DNA of 64,000 nt from NCBI RefSeq assembly GCF_001886855.1, contig NZ_CP013197.1, positions 1,302,001 through 1,366,000 on the forward strand, in the 5' to 3' direction. The position numbers and the translations under genes were made by a program. This stretch comes from Spiroplasma citri (GTDB lineage: Bacteria > Bacillota_I > Bacilli_A > Mycoplasmatales > Mycoplasmataceae). Each line of letters starts with the position of its first letter. The first letter of the stretch is position 1. Shown here in pieces: positions 8,212-18,711 of this stretch. The notes below the pieces were generated by a model. It saw nothing but the letters and a program-made list of their open reading frames with translations. It ran no database searches and was not told the origin of the DNA.

Positions 8212-10275
8212 CTAAATTGCTACAGTAATTTTATTTTTTTTAACATCATTCATTCTTCAAAATCCAAGAATTAAGGCGCTAACAAAACTTCCAATAATTA
8301 AAGCAATAAGTGAAATTAAGACTGCTACACCAATTGAAGCACCGTGATTAGCAATACTAAACCAATTTTTACCATTATCTTGAATTTGCAATAACGGAAA
8401 GACAAAGATACCACCATGAGGTGCTGCTAATGTTACACCAAAACCACTAACAATTGCGCCAGTAATAGCACTTCCCGCCATAATTGACGGAATTGTTCGT
8501 TTTGGATCAGCAGCAGCAAATGGAATTGCCCCTTCGGTAATAAAACATGCTGCTAAGAAATAATTCGTATTTCCTTGCTCAACATCTTTTTTTGTTCAAT
8601 ATTTTTTAAACATTCTTGTACATAATGCTAATGCTAATGGTGGTACCATTCCAGCTAACATTGCACAAGCCATAAAGACTGTCCCCCCATTAGTTGAACG
8701 AATTCCAGCATAAGCTGTTTGTGTAGCATCAATTGTTAAGGTTCCAAAGACATAGGCAGCTTTATTAATTGGACCACCCATATCAGCCGCCATCATTAAA
8801 CCAATAATAATTCCAATTAAAGCATTTAAATTATAATCGGCAATTGCTTTTAAACCTTGGCTTAAACCATAGTTTAAATATCCTAATGGAATATTTAATC
8901 CAAACATTAAAACTCCTGCTGCTAAAGCTGTTAAAACAGGAATTAAAACAATATCACGAACTCCTCGTAGTGATGGATGGAACCGAACAAATCCTTTTTG
9001 ACAACCATAGACAGCAAAGGCAACAAGATAACCACCAATTAAGGCTCCAAAAAACCCTGAGTTAAAGCTTGAGATTGAATCAGGGAATAATCGCCCCCAT
9101 GTATTTGCTCAGCCTGTTTTATTTTCTGCATCATATAACATCCCAGGAGCATTAGCAATTAATCCTGCTGTCATTCCTGGTAATAATCCTTGTGGTCCAA
9201 CAATAGAGTAACATACATAAGCACCTAAAATAGGAACCATCATACCAAAGATTACTTTTCCTAATCCTGAAAATCATGCCGCAACATCACTAGTTACCCC
9301 AAAATCTTTTCCTGTTTTACCTGAATCTAATAAGAAACCAATTCCTAAAATAATTCCTCCAGCAACAACAAATGGTAACATTCGAGAAACCCCTCCTAAG
9401 AGGTTTTTTGTTACATCTTTAAAGTTTTTTAAACTTAATTCACCAACTTCATCGTTGGCACCTTTACCACCTTTGCCAATTGTTAAACGTTTTCCATTCA
9501 AGGCATCTTCAATAACATTTGTGCCATGGTAAATTACATCTTTTGTACTTGTTTCTAAATATGAAACACCCTTAAAACGATCCATTCCCGTAATTTTTTT
9601 ATCAATTCCAAGAATAATTCCTTTTGCATTAGCAATGTCAGTTGCTGTTAATACATTTTCATTACCGCTACGCCCTTGCGTTTCAACTTTAATTGTTAAG
9701 TCCATTGCTTTTGCTGCTTCTTCCATTTTTTCTTTTGCCATATAAGTATGGGCAATTCCAGTTGGACAAGCTGTAATACCAATAACATCATAATGACCAT
9801 CTGTTTTCGTTTTATCATGGTCAGTAACTGGCTCAACAAATGCTTTAAGAATATCAGCAAAAGTTTTTGCCGCACGAATTTGTGATACAACTTCACTTTT
9901 TCCTAAAAAACCAGCTAATTTCGCTAGTGCTTGTAAGTGTTGTTCTCCTCCTTGAGATGGCGTAGTAATCATAAAAATGATATCAACTGGTTTATTATCT
10001 AAACTTTGTCAATCAACTGCCTTTTCTAATGTCATAATTGCAATTGATGGTTTCGTAACACTACCACTTGAACAGTGGGGAATTGCTAAACCATCACCAA
10101 CCCCAGTTGGACCTTCTGTTTCACGTTTCTCCAAATCTTTAATTAAGTTTGCTGAATCAGTAACTGTTTCATTGTTAACTAATGCTGCTGCTAATGTTGC
10201 AAAGACTTCAGTTTTATCTGTCGCAGAAGTTTTTAAAAAGGTTGTTGTTTCATTAAAATAATCAATTATTTTCAT
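8212..10275 (-). CDS. fruA: fructose-specific PTS enzyme IIABC
   Basis: 687 residues with the three PTS domains in order A-B-C. The EIIA domain has the phosphoacceptor His67 in GLAIPHCSSG. The EIIB domain has the phosphocysteine Cys170 in ITACPTGIAHTYMAKE. The membrane EIIC part runs from about residue 285 and includes AADMGGPINKAAYVFGT and the fructose EIIC signature around GAIPFAAADP. It imports fructose as fructose 1-phosphate, the substrate of FruK. Several Trp residues are encoded by TGA. The start is taken at 10275, 23 bases after the fruR stop, so the two are cotranscribed. Confidence 0.96.
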
Positions 10276-10298
10276 AATGATTTATCCTTTTATCCTTT

Positions 10299-11000
10299 CT
10301 ATGAACTTGTAATAATTTCAACTTCCGAACGAGAAGCGAATTTTACTAGTGATTTAATGTTAAATTTTGATAAATCAGCAAGAATATAACTTTTTGTTGC
10401 TCGCTTAATAACTTCCGCTTTAATCATTGCTTCGTCTGGGTCGGTCGTATATAAATCCTGACCATTAATTTCATTAACTCCTAAAAAAGCACAATCAATT
10501 TGATATTTTTGTAAAGTTGTAACTGCTTCTCAACCAATTAATGCTCCTGTTTGATGCTTATATTTTCCTCCCAAAACATAAACATTATTAAAACCTGCTA
10601 AAGCTAATAGCTCTACGTGGAAGATTGAATTAGTAATAATTACTAAATCATCTGCTGGTTGTAATAATTTAATTAGTGCTAAGGTTGACGAACCAGCATC
10701 CAAATAAAGACACATTTTTGGTTTAATTTTCTTAACGGCTTGACGAGCAATTAAATATTTCTCTTCAGCATGCTGTTGGATTTTCTCATTTAGTTGCTCT
10801 TCTATTCGAACTTCATAACTCTTTTGTAATTTAACACCACCATGCACTCGTTTTAATAAACCTTGTTGCTCCATTTCCGTTAAATCACGGCGTAATGTTG
10901 TTGGTGATAATTGCAATTGCGTAATTAAGTCGTTAACTAATACCAATTGTTGATCATCTAAACAAGCTAAAATTTTTTCTCATCGTAGTTCTTTTAACAT
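10299..11000 (-). CDS. fruR: DeoR-family transcriptional regulator of the fructose operon
   Basis: 233 residues. The N-terminal winged helix-turn-helix (about residues 20-58, LSPTTLRRDLTEMEQQGLLK) is followed by the DeoRC sugar-phosphate sensor domain (DAGSSTLALIK, IITNS, LGGKYKHQTGALIG). It is first gene of the operon with fruA and fruK, the arrangement in which FruR responds to fructose 1-phosphate in related bacteria. It has the family's usual C-terminal Lys/Asp-rich segment (ILADLSKF). The name fruR is from context. Confidence 0.9.
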
Positions 11001-11016
11001 TTTCTCACCAACTGTA

Positions 11017-11047
11017 ATTATATCTTATTTTTAACCAAAAAAACCAA
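11017..11047 (-). promoter_or_regulatory. possible promoter of fruR-fruA-fruK
   Basis: On the minus strand TATAAT (11017-11022) lies 17 bases before the fruR start, with a TTGGTT-like -35 at 11042-11047 (spacer 19). The -35 is weak. The TTGGTTTTTTTGGTT direct repeat just upstream could be an operator. Confidence 0.45.
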
Positions 11048-11076
11048 AAATAACATAAAATAAACAAAAAAAACCA

Positions 11077-12930
11077 TTACTTTGTAACGGCTTTCTCAGT
11101 ATATACTTCAATAACATCTTGCTCTTTTAAATCATTATAGTTTTTAATTGTTAGGCCACATTCAGCTCCTGTTTTAGCTTCTTTAATATCATCTTTAATA
11201 TGTTTCAATGATGCTAATTCACCACTATAGACAATAACCCCATCGCGTAAAACGCGAACTCGTGATTTTCGTGGAATAATACCATCAGTAACATAACAAC
11301 CAGCAATCGTTCCAATATCAGAATGGCGGAAAATTTGACGTACTTCCGCTTGCCCTAACACTTCTTCAACCATTTCTGGATCTAACATTCCTTCTGCTGC
11401 TGCAACTATTTCTTCCGTTAATTTATAAATAATGGTATGCAAACGAATTGCAACTCCTTCATCTTCGGCTTTTTTTCGAACATGCGCAGTTGGACGAACA
11501 TTAAAACCAACAATAAATGCTTGACTAGCTAATCCTAATGTTACATCACTTTCGGAAATTCCCCCAACAGTTGCTCGTAAAACATTAATTTTTAAGCCTG
11601 CAATATTAATTTTTAATAAACTTGCTTTTACTGCTTCAACTGTTCCTTGAGTATCAGCTTTTAAAATAATATTAATTTGCTTTAACTGTCCATCTTTAAT
11701 TTGCGCTGATAGACTTTCTAATGAAAAATTTTGATTTTTATAACGTTTATTCATTGTATCAATTGTTTTTCTTTTTAAGGCAATTTCACGTGCTAATTTT
11801 TCATCCCGGAAAACCATAAAACGATCACCAGCATTTGGTACTTCATTTAAACCATGAATCATAACTGGAGTTGATGGTCCTGCTGATTTAATTTTTTTAC
11901 CACTTTCATCAGACAAATCACGAACATAACCAAAAGTATAACCAACAACTAAGGCATCTTTAATATTCAATGTTCCTGATTGCACCAATAATGTTGCAAC
12001 TGGTCCTAAACCACGATTTAAGTGTGATTCAAGCACTGTACCTAACGCAAAACGATTTGGATTTGCTTTTAATTCCATCAAATCAGCCATTAATAAGATT
12101 GTATCTAATAATTCATCAATTCCTTGCTTTTGTTTAGCACTTCCTTTAACATAAGGGGTTGTGCCTCCTCATTCTTCTGGAGTTAATTCTTCTTGTGATA
12201 ATTGCATTAAAATATTATCTAAATTTATCCCAACTTTATCCATTTTATTAACAAAAACAATAATTGGTACTCCAGCTGCTTTGGCATGATCAATTGCTTC
12301 TTTAGTTTGCAACATTACCCCATCGTCAGCTGCAACAACTAGGACAACAATATCTGTTACCGCACTCCCTCGTGCTCGCATTTGTGTAAAAGCTTCATGT
12401 CCAGGAGTATCAACAAATGTAATCTTTTCATTATTTTTAGTTTTAATTTGATAAGCTCCAATATGTTGTGTAATTCCCCCATGTTCTGTACTTACAACAT
12501 TAGTATTTCGAATGGTATCTAATAATGTTGTTTTGCCATGATCAACATGGCCCATAATTGTAACAATTGGCGGGCGCTTTTCCAACGAAGCAGGGTCATC
12601 ATTAACTTCAAAACTTTCAATTAAGTTTTCATGCGTTACTGATTTTTCTCGTTTAAAATCTAACCCAAATTCTAAACATAACTCTCCCAATTGATCTTCA
12701 GTTAAAAAAGTATTTTGATTTAACATTATTCCCTTACTAAAAAAATATTTAATAATTTCACTAACGGGTTTATTAATTTTTTGTGCAAATTCAGCAATGG
12801 TTAATGTCTCATCATAAATAAAAACTCCCTCCGTAACATGTGCTTCAATCGTTTTTAATTGCGATTGAATTCGATTTCGTTGTTTTTTAGCTAATGTTTT
12901 TTTATTTTGTTTGTTATTTTGACTACTCAT
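11077..12930 (-). CDS. infB: translation initiation factor IF-2
   Basis: 617 residues, the short form usual in mollicutes. It has a basic N-terminus, an IF-2 N domain (about 40-85), G1 GHVDHGKTT at ~127, DTPGHE and NKMD for the GTPase core, then domains II and III. Its C-terminal domain IV binds fMet-tRNA ([19 protein letters not shown]). It brings initiator tRNA to the 30S subunit. It is last gene of the rimP-nusA-ylxR-ylxQ-infB operon. The next gene downstream is fruR, so the rbfA/truB genes that often follow are absent here. Confidence 0.97.
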
Positions 12931-12953
12931 CTGTCCCTCCTCCTTTTTGAATT

Positions 12954-13259
12954 TTAAGAATTATTTAATAATGTCAGCAACCGTTGGGCAAGATGTTGGT
13001 CACTAATACCAATCATTTTAACATTATTTGTTCCTAAAGCTTGTTGGGTTAAATTGAAATCAAGGCAACTAAAATAAGGGATATTATAATAAAAACATTT
13101 TTGTTGATATTTTTTTGCTTGCGCAGGACCAACATCATTACTAGTTAATACTAAATAAACTGTTTTTTGCTGAATGGCAGTTAATAAACAAGCCCCTGTG
13201 ATTAGTTTACCCCCTCGTTTGGCTAGGCCAAGATAACTATATCCTTTTTGACCTAGCAT
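12954..13259 (-). CDS. ylxQ: L7Ae-like ribosomal protein YlxQ
   Basis: 101 residues from the ATG at 13257-13259, chosen because GAAGG lies at a workable distance upstream. A TTG four codons earlier would also be in frame. It is a small L7Ae/L30e-fold RNA-binding protein with [10 protein letters not shown] and [17 protein letters not shown]. It is conserved between ylxR and infB in Firmicutes and mollicutes, where it is thought to bind ribosomal or other kink-turn RNA. It is two bases after the ylxR stop. Confidence 0.88.
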   Translation of the reverse strand: MLGQKGYSYLGLAKRGGKLITGACLLTAIQQKTVYLVLTSNDVGPAQAKKYQQKCFYYNIPYFSCLDFNLTQQALGTNNVKMIGISDQHLAQRLLTLLNNS

Positions 13260-13261
13260 GA

Positions 13262-13537
13262 TTAATCTCAACCTTCGCTAATTTCACAATATAACATTTC
13301 GTAAAATTGATCGGTTAATTTTGTTTTTAAAGCACGTTCTAAAGCGTGATTTTTTTTTGCTTTTTCATAAATCTCTAATGTTGGTCGTAAATAAGCACCA
13401 CGACCATTGGCCTTTCCGGTTGAATCAATAATAATTTCCCCGTTTGGTGTCTTAACAATTCGTACCAGTTCTTTTTTTGGTAACATTTGTTGTGAAACAA
13501 CACATTTTCGTAAGGGAACTTTTTTATGATTTGTCAT
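13262..13537 (-). CDS. ylxR: YlxR/RnpM family RNA-binding protein
   Basis: 91 residues; a TGA near the end is Trp and the true stop is TAA 13262-13264. The DUF448 signature RKCVVSQQMLPKKELVRIV and the following GRGAYL loop are both present. In B. subtilis the protein modulates RNase P, hence the name RnpM. It lies between nusA and ylxQ in the expected order. Confidence 0.92.
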
Positions 13538-13556
13538 CGTTATCCCTCCTAATTAA

Positions 13557-14972
13557 TTATTTATCTTGATCATAATAATCATCATAGTCATCATAATTAA
13601 TTTCATAGTCATCATCATCTTGATTTTCAAATTGTTCATTCTCAAAATAAGAAATATTATCTTCAATTTCTTGAATTTCATTTTCTAACCCGCTAGGTGT
13701 TGTTTCTGTTAAATCATCAACATGATAATTTTCTTCATCCAAAATCATTGTTTCTTCAGCCATTTGTTCTTCAATAATTTCAAATTCTTCAACTGGTAAA
13801 TCTACTGCTCCATCAACAGTATTTGTTTCAACAGTTGTTTTTGGTTTAATTTTATCTTTTAATTTAACTTGTAATGTGCTAAGTTCATCAGTTGTTAAAT
13901 TTCCATTTCATAAAATTTCAACTTGTTTTGTTAACGCTTCACTATAACTCATAATGTTTAATTTTCATTTTGTTAACTTTGCAACTAATTTTGCGGCACT
14001 TCCGCCTTTTCCAATTGCTAATGATAATTGTTCATCAGGAACAATAACATCAGCTTCTTTTCCTTCATCATTAGTTGTAATTGAAATTACTTTTACTGGT
14101 GATAATGAGTTAATAATAAATTGTTGACTATTATCATTATAAATACAAATATCAATTTTTTCATCTTGTAATTCAGCTGTTACTTTATTAATTCGACTTC
14201 CCTTGCTACCAACACAAGCACCAATTGGATCAATATTTTCATTTGTACTATAAACAGCAATCTTACTACGACGCCCGGGATCACGAGCAATTGCTTTTAC
14301 TTCAATTACTTGTTCAAAAATTTCTGGAATTTCACGCTCTAATAAACGATATAAAAAATCATTGCTTGTTCGTGAACCAGTAATTTGTCCTGCATTTTTT
14401 GATTTAATAACATCTTCTGCCAAAAACGTAATTGGTTGCCCAACTTCAAAATGATCAGAAAAGATTAAATTTTTTCGAGGAATATAAGCAAATGTTCGTT
14501 CTACTTCAACTAATAAGTATTTTTCTTCAGCAGCAATAACAACACCCGTCATTAAATGCCCTTTTTGTATAATATATTCATCAAAGATTGAATCCTTCTC
14601 TGCTTCTTTAATTTGTTGTTTAATAATTTGCCCAACTTGGAAAATTGCTAATCGTGAAAATTCTTCTGAATTAACTGGTTCATAAACTTTATCATCAATT
14701 GTAATTTGTTCACCATATTTTTCTTTTGCTTCATTTAAACCAATTTCTAATAAATCATCTTCTACTTTTTTAACAACAGTTAATTCTTTTTCAACTTTAA
14801 TTTGTCCTGTTTTTTGATCAATATCAACAAAAACTGTTGCTTCTGGATCAAAATGCTTTTCATAAGCCTTTTTAATTCCTTCTTTAATTGAATCTAAAAT
14901 TAAATCACGGCTAATTTGTTTTTCACTAACAATTTCATTAATTGTTGTCAATAATTTTGTACCATCAATCAT
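13557..14972 (-). CDS. nusA: transcription termination/antitermination factor NusA
   Basis: 471 residues from the ATG encoding MIDGTKLL, which is 12 bases after AAAGGA. An ATG four codons upstream is too close to that site. It has the N-terminal RNA-polymerase-binding domain, S1 domain (about 130-205), KH1 with GSKGSR and KH2 with AIGKGGSAAKL. A strongly acidic tail (last ~75 residues, many Asp, Glu and Tyr) is longer than in most mollicutes and may be autoinhibitory or replace the acidic repeats of E. coli NusA. It overlaps no neighbour. Confidence 0.96.
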
Positions 14973-14991
14973 GCTATATAACATTCCTTTC

Positions 14992-15474
14992 CTAAAATTT
15001 AACCGCACAACGCGCAAATTTAATATTTTGATAATTTGTTTGTAAGGTTTTGCGAGCACCTTTAACAAAATAAGTAATAGTAAGATTTTGTTGCTGATCA
15101 ACCATTGATAATTCACCAGTAACTTCAACTAAATTATTGACCTTTTCGTTAAATTCTAAATAAACATACCCCTTAAGATGTTGTTGTAGTTCATTTCAAT
15201 TTCGTAATGGTCGCTCAGCACCTGGTGTTGAAACTTCTAACAAGTATTCTTCTGAAAATAAATCAAGGTTATCAACAAGTTGATTAATTTCTTCACTAAT
15301 AACTGTTAAACGTTCCAAATCAAACACAGTTGTTTTATCTTCAATTAACACTTGTACAACATTTGTGTCAAAATCTTGGAAATAATTAATTGCAAACAAT
15401 GTTAAATTTTGTTTTGTTAAATAATTTTCCAAAGTTTCTTTTAATTGTGTCTCTTGTTGTATAAAATGTTCCAT
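14992..15474 (-). CDS. rimP: ribosome maturation factor RimP
   Basis: 160 residues with the family signature LLEVSTPGAERPL near residue 85 and a C-terminal SH3-like domain. It acts in 30S subunit maturation. It is first gene of the operon; the ATG follows AAAGGATGGTGTTGG. The 5' leader contains a strong hairpin (15523-15550) downstream of a good promoter. Confidence 0.93.
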
Positions 15475-15522
15475 CCAACACCATCCTTTCTTAATCAAAC
15501 ATAACTAAAATTTATAGCATTA

Positions 15523-15550
15523 AAGAAAGAGCACAGCTGTGCTCTTTCTT
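15523..15550. promoter_or_regulatory. perfect 28-bp palindrome in the rimP leader
   Basis: AAGAAAGAGCACAG joined to its exact complement lies between the rimP promoter and the rimP start. In the rimP transcript it forms a strong hairpin without a following U run. On the plus strand it is followed by a T run and would terminate transcription entering the operon. It could be a protein-binding site, a leader attenuator or a bidirectional insulator. Confidence 0.8.
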
Positions 15551-15572
15551 GACCTTTTTTAATTACTTTATT

Positions 15573-15601
15573 ATTATAATACCTTAATAATAAAAATGCA
15601 A
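15573..15601 (-). promoter_or_regulatory. promoter of rimP-nusA-ylxR-ylxQ-infB
   Basis: On the minus strand TTGCAT (15596-15601) and TATAAT (15573-15578) are separated by exactly 17 bases, close to the sigma-70 consensus. It lies ~100 bases upstream of rimP. Confidence 0.8.
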
Positions 15602-15793
15602 GAAAATTAAGAAGATAAATTAGGAAAGTTGGAATAAAATAAAGTGAAGTGCTACATCATATTTCAACTCTTTTTTAAAATATCTTTTCCCCAAATAAAC
15701 TATTTAAATTTATTATCATAAACTTAACAGAAAGTTAGGTAGTATAAAAAAAAGTAGGGTATAAAAATATAAAGAAATTAAATAAGAATAATT

Positions 15794-15820
15794 AAACCAT
15801 TTACTAAAATGGTTTTTTTA
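15794..15820 (+). terminator. rho-independent terminator
   Basis: A 9-bp stem AAACCATTT/AAATGGTTT with loop ACTA is followed by T residues. The sequence from 15610 to 15790 has no gene and may be the remains of a host gene or virus edge. Confidence 0.75.
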
Positions 15821-15836
15821 TTTGAAAAAACCTAAA

Positions 15837-16006
15837 ATAACTAATTGATTCAAAACAAGGACAGCATCTTTAAATATTTATAATTTTTAAAATAATAAAA
15901 AAGTTGTTTCCTTTCTGAAAAAAACCATATTAAATTAAGAAATTATTAAATAATCCATATATCTACTTAGTAAAGGTGTTGTCCTTGTTTTGTTTCACTT
16001 AGTTAT
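15837..16006. repeat. 170-bp element with 36-bp imperfect terminal inverted repeats
   Basis: 15837-15872 and 15971-16006 are inverted repeats matching at most positions, sharing CAAAACAAGGACA. The interior is short and non-coding, like a MITE or the collapsed ends of an insertion element. It sits just before the first gene of the second plectrovirus fragment. Confidence 0.65.
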
Positions 16007-16049
16007 ATTAATAAATCAATCGTTAAATATTAGATTGGAGAAACTAAAA

Positions 16050-16169
16050 ATGGAAAAAATCAATATTATGATTAGATGCAGTAAGTGCGGAATGCCAAAG
16101 CGAATTCATAAAGTTAAACATCGCGAAAAAACAGAATGATTTGAAGATATTTATTATAGTCAATATTAA
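16050..16169 (+). CDS. small basic protein with one CxxC (39 aa)
   Basis: ATG follows TTGGAG at a good distance. It is Lys/Arg-rich with CSKCG near residue 9 and a Tyr-rich end; one Trp is TGA. It is the first gene in the plus-strand plectrovirus fragment. It may be a small nucleic-acid-binding protein. No family recognised. Confidence 0.5.
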
Positions 16170-16184
16170 ATTTGATTTATAAAA

Positions 16185-16430
16185 ATGAAAATTATTAAAC
16201 AACAAAAAATATGTGATGTTATTAATTGTTATAAATTATAATCATTTATCACCGAAGAATTTGAAACAAATAAAATTTTATGAACTTGTCAAAATCACAA
16301 AGTTTTATTAAATCAAATTAAGTATATAAACAAAGAAAAAATTTGACTTTATAATAATTTGGAAAATTCAAGGATAGATTCTGATTGAAAAACTGGGTAT
16401 TTAAAAATCTTTTTTAGTAAAATTAAATAA
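16185..16430 (+). pseudogene. broken small Cys-containing plectrovirus ORF
   Basis: The frame from ATG 16185 stops at TAA 16239-16241 after 18 codons, then stays open in the same frame to TAA 16428-16430, with Trp codons written TGA. If read through it would give ~80 residues with two Cys pairs or single Cys. The openness after the stop suggests a recently inactivated gene. Confidence 0.45.
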
Positions 16431-16564
16431 TTCTAATATAACAAGATGAATAACTCATCTATGGCACACTAGTTATGTTATTTGATTTATTAATTTTAAT
16501 TTTATATTTCTTTTATTAAACTTGTTAATAGTATTTTTCAGTGTGCCAATTTTTACTATTTTAT

Positions 16565-16972
16565 ATTTTTAATAATGCTTACAATGTTTATTAACAATGT
16601 TTATTAAACATTAAATAAACAATAGATAAACATTAAATATAACAATGTTTATTAAAAAAAAAAAAAAAACTATAGATAAACAATATATAAACATTAAATA
16701 AACAATAGATAAACATTAAATATAACAATGTTTATTAAACAATAAATAAACTATAGATAAACAATATATAAACATTAAATAAACAATAGATAAACATTAA
16801 ATATAACAATGTTTATTAAACAATAAATAAACTATAGATAAACAATATATAAACATTAAATAAACAATAGATAAACATTAAATATAACAATGTTTATTAA
16901 ACAATAAATAAACTATAGATAAACAATAGATAAACATTAAATATAACAATGTTTATTAAAAAAAGGAGTGTG
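16565..16972. repeat. 81-bp tandem repeat array of the plectrovirus non-coding region
   Basis: Unit starts at 16642, 16725, 16806, 16887 and 16946. Spacing is 83, 81, 81 and 59 bases; the first unit has a longer A run and the last has a 22-base deletion. Each unit is a mosaic of ACAATGTTTATTAAAC, AAACTATAGATAAACA and AAACATTAAATA words. Related scrambled words lie at 5880-6060. Such iterons suggest a replication origin or a site of replication slippage. Confidence 0.85.
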
Positions 16973-16979
16973 ATTAATT

Positions 16980-17144
16980 ATGTTAGGAATTTGAATATTT
17001 TTTTTAAAACGTAAATGTCAAATTTGTCATTCTATTTTGAATAAAAAAATTGTTGGTAGTTTGTATTTTAAGTTAAATGTTTGTTCAATGCAGTGTAACC
17101 GAAAGCGAGTTGATTTGAGTAATGTATCAGAAACCAAGTTATAA
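16980..17144 (+). CDS. plectrovirus small zinc-finger-like protein (54 aa)
   Basis: ATG is preceded by AAAAGGAG. The four Cys (CQIC and, 25 residues later, CSMQC) could bind zinc. It begins with a short hydrophobic stretch and ends basic. It overlaps the next gene by 23 bases. There is no counterpart at the same position in the 1-7 kb copy. A DNA-binding role is plausible, not shown. Confidence 0.58.
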
Positions 17145-17562
17145 GAAGAATATTAACGTAGAAAATTGCTTTATTCGAAGAGAATTTATAGTTTTTAGAA
17201 CAGATAAAGCTTCATTTATAAATTTACCTAATCATAATCGTCATATTGGTTTTTGATTGAGTAATAAGTTTATTTATCCGAGTGAAAAAAATTGTAATCA
17301 AGTAGCAATCGGTTTGATTTATGATAATTATTATTCTATTGTAAAATATGATGAAAATTTAAAGCGTAATATTTGAAAGAGTTTAACTGGAACGGAATTA
17401 ATTAATTTATATAATCAATATAAACAAAATTACTCTACTAATATGAAAAAAGCATTATTTTCAAGTGAACCTAAAAAAGTAAAAACAAATAAAAATAATT
17501 TCACAAATTTAAGTGTTGAAAAAAAAGAACAATTAATTAAAGACTTAAAAAGTTTAAATTAA
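17122..17562 (+). CDS. plectrovirus conserved cytoplasmic protein, second copy (146 aa)
   Basis: Closely similar to the product of 5086-5529 from residue ~30 onward (shared [20 protein letters not shown] and a Lys/Asn-rich C-terminus), with a divergent N-terminus. It shows no disruption and uses TGA for Trp. It is the last recognisable gene of this virus fragment; all downstream assembly genes are missing. The tailed-prophage genes begin 145 bases later. Confidence 0.72.
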
Positions 17563-17706
17563 AATATTCCCAAAAAAGTTTTAAATAATATACAAAGTTT
17601 TAAGATTATATATTAAATAGACATAACATAGAAAGCTCACTGCATATTTTAAAACACAATAGTATAGTGCCTGCGATTACCTTTAAAGTGACGTGAAAGG
17701 CAAAGG
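17563..17706. other. junction between plectrovirus fragment and tailed prophage
   Basis: No gene is seen. The last 50 bases are less AT-rich and contain CCTTTAAAGTGACGTGAAAGG, a possible stem (CCTTT/AAAGG), just before the methyltransferase start. This is the left edge of the prophage. No attachment-site duplicate was found by eye at the right side. Confidence 0.4.
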
Positions 17707-18459
17707 GTGAAAAAAATGTTTAAAACAAATTTAGGAAAATTAATAAATGGTGATGCATTAACTTTTATTAAAAGTTTAGAAAATGATAGTGTTGATTTAA
17801 TATTAACTGATCCACCCTATTTATATAATTTACCAAAAAGAAAAAATGAACATATAAATGAAAAAAGCAATACTACCGACAGAATCGGTAAAAGCATAAA
17901 CAAATATATTAATGCTATTTATGATAATAATTTGCATAATTCATTTGATATAAATTCTTATTTAGATGAGTTTTATCGAGTTTCAAAAAATAAATTTATG
18001 TTAATTTGAATGAATAGACAACAAATTATAGATTATTTAGATTGAGTTTGTAAAAAAGATATGCTTTATGATTTTATCCTTTGGAACAAAACAAATCCAA
18101 TGCCAACTAATAATCATATTTTCCAAGATAAAGAATATTGTATGATGATTTATTCTAAAAAACATCGAATTCCGAATTATAAAAATGATTATGAAAGTAA
18201 AAAAACAATTTTTAATTATTCAATCGGAAAAAAAATAACAGGGCACCCAACAGAAAAACCATTATATATATTTAATCGATTAATTAGTAAATATAGTAAA
18301 GAAAATGATGTAATTTTAGATTGTTTTCTAGGTAGTGGTACAACAGCTTATGCTTGTGAACAATTAAAACGAAAGTGAATGGGCTGCGAAATAAATAATG
18401 AATATTACAAAATAATTAAAAAAAGATTAAAAAATATTCAGTTTAAATTTGAATTTTAA
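17707..18459 (+). CDS. phage DNA (N4/N6) methyltransferase
   Basis: About 250 residues. The catalytic motif DPPY (residues ~35-38) precedes the AdoMet-binding motif CFLGSGTT (~215), the order of beta-class amino-methyltransferases. It methylates adenine N6 or cytosine N4 in DNA, probably to protect the phage from host restriction; no cognate nuclease is beside it. Starts possible at GTG 17707 or ATG 17716, and the ATG has better spacing from AAAGGG. Two Trp codons are TGA. It is the leftmost gene of the tailed prophage. Confidence 0.9.
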
Positions 18460-18477
18460 TAGAAAGGAAATAAAAAA

Positions 18478-18711
18478 ATGAATATTGCTTCAATTTTGGC
18501 TAAATTAGAAAAAATAGAATTAGAACAAGAAAAACAAAAACTTTATTTAATTGCATTATCTAATTGTGGTTTGTCTGACTTACAAAAAACAGAATTATTA
18601 AACAACATTAATTTAATTGATGAAGAATATAAACAAAAACAAAAAGATAAACGACAAGCTAAAAAATTAGGCCTTAGTTATGCTAAATATAAAAAAATGC
18701 AAAAACAATAA
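18478..18711 (+). CDS. small charged phage protein, coiled-coil (77 aa)
   Basis: ATG is preceded by AGAAAGGAAATAAA. The Glu/Lys/Gln-rich helical protein has a basic C-terminus (KQKDKRQAKKLGLSYAKYKK), suggesting DNA binding or a regulator. It overlaps the next frame by about 30 bases. No family recognised. Confidence 0.6.
   Translation: MNIASILAKLEKIELEQEKQKLYLIALSNCGLSDLQKTELLNNINLIDEEYKQKQKDKRQAKKLGLSYAKYKKMQKQ

Noticed and set aside
9977..10261. Plus-strand 94-codon ORF
   Set aside because: Opposite to the EIIA domain of fruA, whose motifs and full length are certain.
16565..16972. CRISPR array
   Set aside because: The repeats are contiguous 81-bp tandem units without spacers.
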